Shown: piece after piece, positions 1 through 4,872 of the stretch
How positions within the stretch are numbered: the first letter of the stretch is position 1
Layout of the letters: every line of letters starts with the position of its first letter
Assembly: GCA_021813225.1 (NCBI GenBank)
Contig: JAKALH010000221.1
Location: 1 to 5,549, forward strand
Direction of reading: 5' to 3'
Source of the DNA: Chloroflexota bacterium
GTDB taxonomy: Bacteria; Chloroflexota; Anaerolineae; J036; Brachytrichaceae
Length of the DNA: 5,549 bases
Made by a program: the position numbers and the translations under genes
Notes under the pieces: generated by a model
Seen by the model: only the letters and a program-made list of their open reading frames with translations
Told to the model about the DNA's origin: nothing
The model's database searches: none

Positions 1-985
1 CAAGGGACGCTTAGCCGATGTAGAGGTAGGCAAGAGCAACGTGTTGTTGATTGGGCCTACGGGCTGCGGCAAGACGCTGCTGGCGCAGACTCTGGCCAAG
101 CTCCTGGATGTGCCGTTCTGCATCGCTGATGCGACTGCGCTGACCGAAGCGGGCTATGTGGGCGAGGACGTCGAGACTATCTTGGCGCGCCTGATACAGG
201 CCGCAGATAACGATATTTCGCGGGCGCAGCGCGGTATTGTGTATATCGATGAAATCGACAAAATCGGGCGCAAGTCCGGCGCCAATCCCAGCATTACACG
301 CGACGTTTCTGGCGAGGGGGTGCAGCAGGCCCTGCTGAAAATCGTCGAGGGTAACGTGGTTCTTGTGCCGCCGCAGGGCAGCCGGAAACACCCGCAGGGA
401 GAGATGCTGCAGATTGACACCACGGACATCCTGTTCATCTGCGGCGGCGCATTTGAAGGGCTGGACAGCATCGTTACGGAGCGTTTAGGTCTGCGACGGC
501 GTATTGGTGTTCCAACGCCCAATATAACGAAAAACAACGAGCAGACCAAGGCGACCGCCATGCATCATATATCTCCCGACGATCTGATGCACTACGGTCT
601 GATACCGGAACTGGTTGGGCGCCTGCCCGTCGTCGTTGGTCTGGATCCGCTTGATCATAAAGGTCTGATCGATGTGCTGACCCGCCCGAAGAATGCGATC
701 GTCAAGCAATATCAGCGCATGCTCAGTCTGGACGGCGTTGAACTGGTATTCACCGACGACGCGCTGCATGCGGCGGCGGACCTGGCGATGAAACAACAGA
801 CCGGTGCGCGCGGTTTGCGCGCCATCATCGAACGCACGCTGGTCAATGTCATGTATGAAGTGCCGTCGCGGCGCGATATTCGCAAGGTCGTCGTGGACGG
901 CGCCGCCGTTCGCGGCGATGCGGCGCCGAAGATGTACGACTACACCGGGCGCGCGCTGGGTGCGGAACTTGATCAGGCTGCCTGA
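1..985 (+). CDS. clpX: ATP-dependent Clp protease ATP-binding subunit ClpX (5' partial)
   Basis: This is the AAA+ unfoldase that feeds substrates to the ClpP peptidase in the cytoplasm. The frame is open to the left edge (codons from base 2, KGRLADVEVGKSN), so the GTG at 41 is internal and the true start lies outside. The zinc-binding domain and the first part of the AAA+ domain, roughly 100 residues, are missing. Visible motifs are Walker A GPTGCGKT (53-76), pore-1 loop GYVG (152-163), Walker B VYIDEIDK (239-262), pore-2 region ITRDVSGEGVQQ, the RKH loop (SRKHPQ), the GLIPELVGRLP arginine-finger box, and sensor-2 GARGLR (803-820). From Walker A to the stop there are about 310 codons, close to E. 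coli ClpX, so the C-terminus is complete. Two oddities: the ClpP-docking tripeptide reads IGV (503-511) rather than IGF, and the usual EPKNA reads RPKNA (Arg at 683-685). The next gene follows after 34 bp. Confidence 0.97.
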   Translation, partial: KGRLADVEVGKSNVLLIGPTGCGKTLLAQTLAKLLDVPFCIADATALTEAGYVGEDVETILARLIQAADNDISRAQRGIVYIDEIDKIGRKSGANPSITRDVSGEGVQQALLKIVEGNVVLVPPQGSRKHPQGEMLQIDTTDILFICGGAFEGLDSIVTERLGLRRRIGVPTPNITKNNEQTKATAMHHISPDDLMHYGLIPELVGRLPVVVGLDPLDHKGLIDVLTRPKNAIVKQYQRMLSLDGVELVFTDDALHAAADLAMKQQTGARGLRAIIERTLVNVMYEVPSRRDIRKVVVDGAAVRGDAAPKMYDYTGRALGAELDQAA

Positions 986-1019
986 CAGACTCCGACGCAC
1001 TACAGCCACAGTGTGAGCC

Positions 1020-2516
1020 ATGAGTTCTCAGCCCATTCGGCGAAGTGGTGCCTCATTCCTGGAATTGCTGTCTTTTCGCAACAGGCGCATTCGCTTACTG
1101 GGATTGCTGGCGCTGTGTCTGGTTGCCGGTATCGCCGTCGGCCTCGCCGCCGCTCTCGTCAATCCGCTGATCCTGATCGCCAGCGTACCGGTACTGGCCG
1201 CCGGCATCTGGGCGCTCCGCAGCGACGAGTACGCGGTGTGGCTGCTCATTATTGTCATCGCCATCCTGCCACGCTTCGCCGCGCCGGTGAAGTTTGTGCT
1301 GACGCCGACTTTTCTCGACCTGGCGCTGGTCCTGCTGGTGGTCGCCTGGTTCTTTCGCCTCTCCAGACACCCGCTGCAGGTGCGGGATGTGCCGATTGCA
1401 CTTCCAGTGCTCGGCCTCATGGTGGCGGCTGTTGTGACGTTTATTGTGGGCTTGCCCAACGGCGCGCTGACGCCACTGGTATTGCGCCGTTTTGCCGAAC
1501 TCATCATCAGCCTGGCGATGGTGTTTGTGCTGATATCGATACTGCGCGACCACGCCATCCTCAGGCGCTCGGTGAGAGTCTTCATCCTGGCAGGCGGGCT
1601 GGCTGCACTTGCCGGGGTGTTGCTGTATGTGATACCCGGCGACCTGGCAATCCGTCTGCTGTCGGCGCTGCGCCCCTTTGGCTACCCGACCGGACCTACC
1701 GTATTGCACTATGTACTGGATGACCCGTCACAGTTGCAGCGCGCCACAGGATTGTGGATTGACCCGAATGCCTATGGCGGCTACCTGCTGGTCGCCGGCA
1801 GCGTTACCCTGCCACAGCTCTTCACGCACAAGCCGCTGCTGCCGAAATGGATCGTGTTCATTATTCTCAGTGTCGTTGGCCTTGCGCTGGTCATGACCAT
1901 TTCGCGCGGCGCGATTCTGGCGTTCCTGTGTGTGGCTGTGCTCATCGGATTGTTGCGCTACCGGCGCATCCTGCTGCTGGCGGCGGTCATTGTTGCGCTG
2001 GCGCTGGTACTGCCGCAGACCAGCAGCCTCATCTCCCATTTTGCAGCGGGGTTCGCCGGCCAGGACCTGGCGACACAGATGCGTTTCGGCGAATACAAAG
2101 ACGCTTTCCGGCTGATCGGGCGTTATCCGCTGTTGGGTGTGGGATTCGCCAGCACGCCCGATGTCGACCTGTATATCGGCGTATCGAACATGTACCTGCT
2201 GATTGCGCAGCAGATGGGTCTGCTGGGCTTGAGCGCATTTACCATCACGATAGTGGTGCTGTATGTAAGCGCTCTGCGCGCGCGGAAAATGATGCTTTCG
2301 GATGAAGACCTCGGCGCGATCTGGATGGGCGCATTTGGCGGCGTGACGGGTGCGCTCATCAGCGGCATCTTCGACCACTACTTTTTCAATATCGACTTTC
2401 ACAATTCCGTCATGCTGCTGTGGCTGGTGATCGCATTCGCCGTCAGCAGCCAGATGCGGCCACAGCACACTTCTGCTGCACCTGTTAAAATCAGTGCTTA
2501 TGGAAATCAGCGTTAA
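1020..2516 (+). CDS. O-antigen ligase / Wzy_C-family polytopic membrane protein
   Basis: This 498-residue membrane protein resembles the O-antigen ligase/polymerase (Wzy_C) family, which transfers or polymerises lipid-linked glycans on the outer face of the cytoplasmic membrane. By eye there are about 12 hydrophobic segments, including 24-62 (two), 72-88, 98-113, 126-144, 159-175, 186-205, 250-268, 276-332 (three), 393-417, 432-452 and 463-478. Family-like motifs are WIDPNAYGGYL (246-256), TISRGAIL (293-300), the extracytoplasmic loop 333-392 with RFGEYKDAFRLIGRYPLLGVG (Arg355, Arg368), and SNMYLLIAQQMGLLGL (389-404). In WaaL-type ligases a catalytic His stands where this protein has Ser389, so ligase activity is uncertain. 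The ATG at 1020 is preceded in frame by a stop at 1014-1016, which makes it the most upstream possible ATG; no Shine-Dalgarno is obvious. The 3' end overlaps the next gene by 17 bp. Substrate and exact reaction cannot be read from sequence. Confidence 0.85.
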   Translation: MSSQPIRRSGASFLELLSFRNRRIRLLGLLALCLVAGIAVGLAAALVNPLILIASVPVLAAGIWALRSDEYAVWLLIIVIAILPRFAAPVKFVLTPTFLDLALVLLVVAWFFRLSRHPLQVRDVPIALPVLGLMVAAVVTFIVGLPNGALTPLVLRRFAELIISLAMVFVLISILRDHAILRRSVRVFILAGGLAALAGVLLYVIPGDLAIRLLSALRPFGYPTGPTVLHYVLDDPSQLQRATGLWIDPNAYGGYLLVAGSVTLPQLFTHKPLLPKWIVFIILSVVGLALVMTISRGAILAFLCVAVLIGLLRYRRILLLAAVIVALALVLPQTSSLISHFAAGFAGQDLATQMRFGEYKDAFRLIGRYPLLGVGFASTPDVDLYIGVSNMYLLIAQQMGLLGLSAFTITIVVLYVSALRARKMMLSDEDLGAIWMGAFGGVTGALISGIFDHYFFNIDFHNSVMLLWLVIAFAVSSQMRPQHTSAAPVKISAYGNQR

Positions 2517-2832
2517 ACCGCTCAAAGAAGTCGATATCGTCACTGTGTCCGGTCGTATAGACAGCGCCACCGCGCCGGAGTTCGACAACGCACTGAAGGG
2601 CCTGCTGGAACACGGCCGGCGGAAACTTGCGCTGGATTTTGCGGACTTGAGCTATGTCAGCAGCGCCGGCCTGCGCGCGATGCTGTCTGCCTTGAAGGCC
2701 GCCAAGAACAATGGCGGCAATGTGGTGCTGGTTTCGGCGAACGAGCGCATTCGAGACACGTTGACGCTGGTTGGTTTTCACACGCTGTTCATACAGTTCA
2801 ATGATGTCCTCGATGCTGTGGACTCATTCTGA
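2500..2832 (+). CDS. STAS-domain anti-sigma factor antagonist (first paralogue)
   Basis: This 110-residue single-domain STAS protein is of the SpoIIAA/RsbV type. In known systems the unphosphorylated form binds the partner kinase/anti-sigma factor and releases its target, and phosphorylation by the kinase switches it off. The N-terminal strand and turn (EISVKPLKEVDIVTVSGRID) and the signature LSYVSSAGLRAML are clear. By alignment to SpoIIAA/RsbV the phosphoacceptor should be Ser55, the second Ser of VSSAGLR; the usual preceding Asp is Ser here. The ATG at 2500 is preferred over the in-frame GTG at 2494 because it gives the standard N-terminus MEISV. It lies inside the last codons of the ligase-like gene (17-bp overlap) with no Shine-Dalgarno, which suggests coupled translation. 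Its stop shares one base with the start of the kinase gene (TGATG), the usual arrangement of an antagonist and its kinase. Confidence 0.93.
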   Translation: MEISVKPLKEVDIVTVSGRIDSATAPEFDNALKGLLEHGRRKLALDFADLSYVSSAGLRAMLSALKAAKNNGGNVVLVSANERIRDTLTLVGFHTLFIQFNDVLDAVDSF

Positions 2833-3272
2833 TGACGCCGATGCCACGTTTAGTTGTGCCGGCACGACATGATAAACTGGCGGAAGTGTCGAAATTCGTA
2901 GCGTCTGCCGCGATGGACGCCGGATTCGGCGAAACCGTCGTCAACCGTATCGAACTGGCAGTCGATGAGGCATGTTCGAACATCATCGATCACGCCTACG
3001 ATGGCGGGAAGGGCGCCATCTGCTGTGACGTGACAGCGGAACCGGGGCAGCGCCTGAAAATCGTGCTGATCGATCAGGGCCATCCATTTGACCCCGCAAG
3101 TCTCCCGGAGTTTGAACCTTGCCGCACACTGGATGACGTGAAGATTGGCGGACTCGGCCTGCACCTGATGCGGCAGGTGATGGACGATATCTGCTTTGAG
3201 TTCAACCTGCCGGGAGTCGGCAATCGCCTGACCATGATTAAGCATTATGATCGCAGTTCTCAACGTTCGTGA
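2832..3272 (+). CDS. Anti-sigma regulatory factor, GHKL serine kinase (RsbW/SpoIIAB-like)
   Basis: This 146-residue HATPase_c_2 protein is the switch kinase of a partner-switching module. Family members phosphorylate a Ser on the STAS antagonist and otherwise sequester a sigma factor or another target. The Bergerat fold is complete: N box ELAVDEACSNIIDHAY (41-56) with Glu46 and Asn50, corresponding to the catalytic Glu and Mg-binding Asn of SpoIIAB; G1 box DQGHPFDP (81-88); G2 box GGLGLHLMRQVMD (106-118); and the terminal strand NRLTMIK (131-137). It is therefore probably an active kinase. The ATG at 2832 overlaps the preceding TGA by one base; an ATG three codons later (2841) is possible but less likely. 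Its 3' end overlaps the second STAS gene by 26 bp. The regulated target, sigma factor or otherwise, is not encoded in the window. Confidence 0.93.
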   Translation: MTPMPRLVVPARHDKLAEVSKFVASAAMDAGFGETVVNRIELAVDEACSNIIDHAYDGGKGAICCDVTAEPGQRLKIVLIDQGHPFDPASLPEFEPCRTLDDVKIGGLGLHLMRQVMDDICFEFNLPGVGNRLTMIKHYDRSSQRS

Positions 3273-3633
3273 GTCGGCCTACATCCCGGCATCCGGGGAC
3301 AGCGCAGACCGCAAGCCGATCCCCGTCCTCACTGTGAGCGGCAGGCTGGACGCCAGCACCGTGCATGTGCTGGAACGTGCGTTGATGCGCGCGCTCTCTC
3401 AGGATACGCGCGCGGTAGTCGTCGATGCGGCGGAGATCACCTATATCTCCAGCAGCGGGTTGCGCGTGCTTCTGGCGGCACGCCGGCAGATACGCGAAAG
3501 AGGCGGGGACATACTTTTATGCTCGCTTCCACCGAACGTGCGCGATGTGATGAACATGGTAGGATTCACCGCTCTGTTCAGTATTTTCGAAAACTCAGAC
3601 GCTGCGAAACAGGCGGCCGCCGATATGTACTGA
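3247..3633 (+). CDS. STAS-domain anti-sigma factor antagonist (second paralogue)
   Basis: This is a second single-domain STAS protein, 128 residues. The core PVLTVSGRLDAST (26-38) and the signature ITYISSSGLRVLL are clear. By alignment to RsbV the phosphoacceptor is Ser69, the middle Ser of SSSGLR, so it is a plausible substrate of the kinase encoded just upstream. It differs from the first paralogue by a polar insertion of about a dozen residues (roughly 11-24, rich in Ser, Asp and Pro) between the first strand and the core, and by an Ala/Asp-rich C-terminus. The ATG at 3247 lies within the kinase gene (26-bp overlap) with no recognisable Shine-Dalgarno, implying coupled translation. It is the last gene of the block; the rpsL promoter starts 18 bp beyond its stop with no terminator hairpin between. 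It may compete with the first STAS protein for the kinase, or answer a different signal. Confidence 0.92.
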   Translation: MIAVLNVRESAYIPASGDSADRKPIPVLTVSGRLDASTVHVLERALMRALSQDTRAVVVDAAEITYISSSGLRVLLAARRQIRERGGDILLCSLPPNVRDVMNMVGFTALFSIFENSDAAKQAAADMY

Positions 3634-3651
3634 CGGCCTGACAAAATGACT

Positions 3652-3679
3652 TTGACAAAAATAGTGATACAGGTATAAT
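3652..3679 (+). promoter_or_regulatory. Sigma70-type promoter for the rpsL-rpsG-fusA operon
   Basis: A consensus -35 TTGACA (3652-3657) and a consensus -10 TATAAT (3674-3679) are separated by 16 bp, inside an AT-rich island in an otherwise GC-rich window. The predicted transcription start is near 3685-3687, leaving a leader of about 137 nt before rpsL. A perfect match in both hexamers fits a strong housekeeping promoter for translation genes. TACAGG occurs immediately on both sides of the -10 box (3668-3673 and 3681-3686). Confidence 0.88.
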
Positions 3680-3691
3680 TTACAGGCTAAA

Positions 3692-3716
3692 CGCTCGCCT
3701 TGTCCATTAGTGAGCG
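3692..3716 (+). promoter_or_regulatory. First hairpin in rpsL leader RNA
   Basis: CGCTCGC (3692-3698) can pair with GTGAGCG (3710-3716): seven pairs including one G-U, with an 11-nt loop. It would form at the very 5' end of the predicted transcript. Only the complementarity is seen; its role in stability or regulation is inferred. Confidence 0.45.
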
Positions 3717-3731
3717 GGCGCATGGTGCGCC
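3717..3731 (+). promoter_or_regulatory. Second hairpin in rpsL leader RNA
   Basis: GGCGCA (3717-3722) and TGCGCC (3726-3731) form a perfect 6-bp GC-rich stem with a 3-nt loop, directly abutting the first hairpin. The two could stack coaxially. Function is unknown. Confidence 0.5.
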
Positions 3732-3746
3732 AAGCTGGAATTGAAT

Positions 3747-3785
3747 CAGAAAAGAGGCTACTGGGTTCATCAGTAGCCTCTTCTG
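3747..3785 (+). promoter_or_regulatory. Strong hairpin (possible attenuator) in rpsL leader
   Basis: AAGAGGCTACTG (3752-3763) and CAGTAGCCTCTT (3771-3782) are perfect 12-bp inverted repeats with a 7-nt loop. With a two-A bulge the stem can be extended by pairing CAGAA (3747-3751) with TTCTG (3781-3785). Only a short, broken T-rich stretch (CTCTTCTGT) follows, so it is not a convincing intrinsic terminator. It could still act as an attenuator, a pause site, a protein-binding element, or a boundary that stops read-through from the upstream genes. It lies 37 nt upstream of the rpsL start codon. Confidence 0.7.
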
Positions 3786-3822
3786 TCGCCTATAAGCGAG
3801 TGAATTCAGTAAGAGAGAGAAA

Positions 3823-4266
3823 ATGCCGACAATTAATCAGCTGGTTCGCAAAGGTCGCAAGCCTAAGCCGTCGTACAGCAAGGCGCCGCAGTTGCAGTTC
3901 ACCACCAATTCGCTGGAAGGTGGCAAGCGCACAGTGCAACCCACCGGCGCGCCTCAGAAGCGCGGCGTGTGCACGGTGGTGCGCACCGTGACGCCCAAGA
4001 AACCGAATTCGGCGCTGCGCAAAGTGGCCCGTGTGCGGTTGACCAATGGCGCTGAAGTTACCGCTTACATTCCGGGTGAAGGCCACAGACTGCAGGAGCA
4101 CTCGGTGGTGCTGGTGCGCGGCGGCCGTGTGAAAGACCTGCCCGGCGTGCGCTACCACATCGTGCGCGGCACGCTGGATACCGACGGCGTCGAGAAGCGC
4201 AGCCAGGGGCGTTCGAAGTACGGCGTCAAGCGCGCGAAGAAGGCTGCTGCCGCCAAAGGCAAGTAA
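3823..4266 (+). CDS. rpsL: 30S ribosomal protein S12
   Basis: S12 lies at the decoding centre of the 30S subunit and contributes to tRNA selection accuracy. The 147-residue product is longer than E. coli S12 (124) because of a loop insertion near residues 18-45, as in Gram-positive and Thermus-type S12, and a Lys/Ala-rich C-terminal tail. Conserved parts are MPTINQLVRKGR, TPKKPNSALRKVARVRLTNG, GGRVKDLPGVRYHIVRG and RSKYGVKRAKK. Lys59 and Lys104, equivalent to E. coli Lys42 and Lys87 where streptomycin-resistance changes occur, are both wild type. Asp105 is the residue methylthiolated in many bacteria. One oddity is GHRLQEHS, where the family nearly always has GHNLQEHS (Arg89, codon AGA at 4087-4089). 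The start at 3823 follows a purine-rich AAGAGAGAGAAA with only a weak Shine-Dalgarno match. It is the first gene of the str operon. Confidence 0.98.
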   Translation: MPTINQLVRKGRKPKPSYSKAPQLQFTTNSLEGGKRTVQPTGAPQKRGVCTVVRTVTPKKPNSALRKVARVRLTNGAEVTAYIPGEGHRLQEHSVVLVRGGRVKDLPGVRYHIVRGTLDTDGVEKRSQGRSKYGVKRAKKAAAAKGK

Positions 4267-4289
4267 CAGCGGCGAGTGACCAGACTGCG

Positions 4290-4312
4290 GGCGCCAGAGC
4301 TGATGTGGCGCC
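4290..4312 (+). promoter_or_regulatory. Inverted repeat between rpsL and rpsG (candidate S7 operator)
   Basis: GGCGCCA (4290-4296) and TGGCGCC (4306-4312) form a perfect 7-bp stem with a 9-nt loop, filling much of the 73-nt gap between rpsL and rpsG. No T-run follows, so it is not a terminator. In E. coli, S7 binds the rpsL-rpsG intercistronic RNA to repress its own translation. Position and structure suggest a similar role here; this is inference. Confidence 0.5.
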
Positions 4313-4328
4313 AGTTGTTCAAGGTAAG

Positions 4329-4333
4329 AAGGA
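4329..4333 (+). promoter_or_regulatory. Ribosome binding site of rpsG
   Basis: AAGGA lies six bases before the ATG at 4340. It is the clearest Shine-Dalgarno in the window and supports that start. Confidence 0.8.
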
Positions 4334-4339
4334 TAAAAC

Positions 4340-4810
4340 ATGCCAAGACGATATCGTCCAGCAAAACGGGAAGTGGGACCCGATCTGAAGTACAACAGCC
4401 CGACCGTGCAGCGGTTGATTAACCGTATGATGCACCGAGGCAAGAAGAGCACAGCCCAGCGGGTGGTATATCAGGCGCTGGACCTGGCCGCCGAACGCGC
4501 TCAGAAACCTGCCATGCAGGTGTTCGAGGACGCCATGACCAACCTGCGCCCGGCGATCGAAGTCAAGCCGCGCCGCGTTGGCGGTGCCACGTTGCAGGTC
4601 CCGGTTGAAGTGAACCCCTTCCGCCAGGAAAGTCTGGCAATGCGCTGGTTGATCGGCGAAGCGCGCAAACGCTCCGGCAAATCCATGGCCGAGAAACTGG
4701 CTTCCGAGCTGGTGGATGCTTCCAGCAATAACGGCGCCGCGATCAAGAAACGCGAGGAGACTCATAAGATGGCCGAGGCGAACCGCGCCTTTGCCCATTT
4801 CAGGTGGTAG
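4340..4810 (+). CDS. rpsG: 30S ribosomal protein S7
   Basis: S7 is a primary 16S rRNA-binding protein that nucleates assembly of the 30S head and lines the E site. The 156-residue product has the usual family length. It shows the N-terminal MPRRYRPAKREVGPD, LINRMMHRGKK, the RRVGGATLQVPVEV stretch, NNGAAIKKREETHKMAEANRAFAHFRW and the typical -RW C-terminus; the common AHYRW is AHFRW here. It starts at the ATG with a good AAGGA six bases upstream. It sits 73 bp after rpsL and 62 bp before fusA in the classical str operon order. In E. coli it is also the translational repressor of this operon, and the inverted repeat just upstream may be the corresponding site. Nothing in the coding sequence looks broken or transferred. 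Confidence 0.98.
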   Translation: MPRRYRPAKREVGPDLKYNSPTVQRLINRMMHRGKKSTAQRVVYQALDLAAERAQKPAMQVFEDAMTNLRPAIEVKPRRVGGATLQVPVEVNPFRQESLAMRWLIGEARKRSGKSMAEKLASELVDASSNNGAAIKKREETHKMAEANRAFAHFRW

Positions 4811-4862
4811 ACAGCAGATGTGACTGGCGTCAGCGCCGGTTATAGCGCGCGACCAGCCGCAT

Positions 4863-4868
4863 GGTGAT
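4863..4868 (+). promoter_or_regulatory. Shine-Dalgarno that decides the fusA start
   Basis: GGTGAT matches the 3' part of the AGGAGGTGAT consensus and ends four bases before the ATG at 4873. In-frame ATG 4861 and GTG 4864 overlap or precede it and have no upstream Shine-Dalgarno, so 4873 is preferred. Confidence 0.55.
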
Positions 4869-4872
4869 AGAG

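Noticed and set aside
41..985. GTG at 41 as the start of a short ClpX
   Set aside because: The frame is open and ClpX-like right to base 2, and a start there would fall just before Walker A, removing part of the AAA+ fold; the gene is cut by the window edge.
1013..1723. Open frame of 236 codons on the + strand within the ligase-like gene
   Set aside because: Arg/Cys/Ala-rich composition without motifs; an out-of-frame shadow of the real membrane protein.
2480..2499. -10-like TTAAAAT before the first STAS gene
   Set aside because: No -35 match at a suitable distance, and it lies within the end of the ligase-like coding region.
1728..2588. Long open frame on the - strand (286 codons) opposite the ligase-like gene and first STAS gene
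   Set aside because: It is Gln/His/Arg-rich with no domain, and it runs antisense to two well-supported genes; a codon-bias shadow.
3973..3984. CTVV instead of CTRV in S12 as a possible anomaly
   Set aside because: Thermus-type S12 has the same CTVVRTVTP, so this is a normal lineage variant.
3710..3991. Possible leader peptide starting in the rpsL 5' UTR (GTG 3710 or ATG 3722)
   Set aside because: The frame has no stop before rpsL and runs far into it out of frame; there is no Shine-Dalgarno, and the start codons lie within hairpins.
3790..4452. Minus-strand open frame (220 codons) opposite rpsL and the start of rpsG
   Set aside because: It is antisense to conserved ribosomal genes and shows no recognisable domain.
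4824..4839. Small hairpin in the rpsG-fusA gap (CTGGCG/CGCCGG with a 4-nt loop)
   Set aside because: Six pairs including one G-U in GC-rich DNA, with a competing fold; no T-run, too weak to call.
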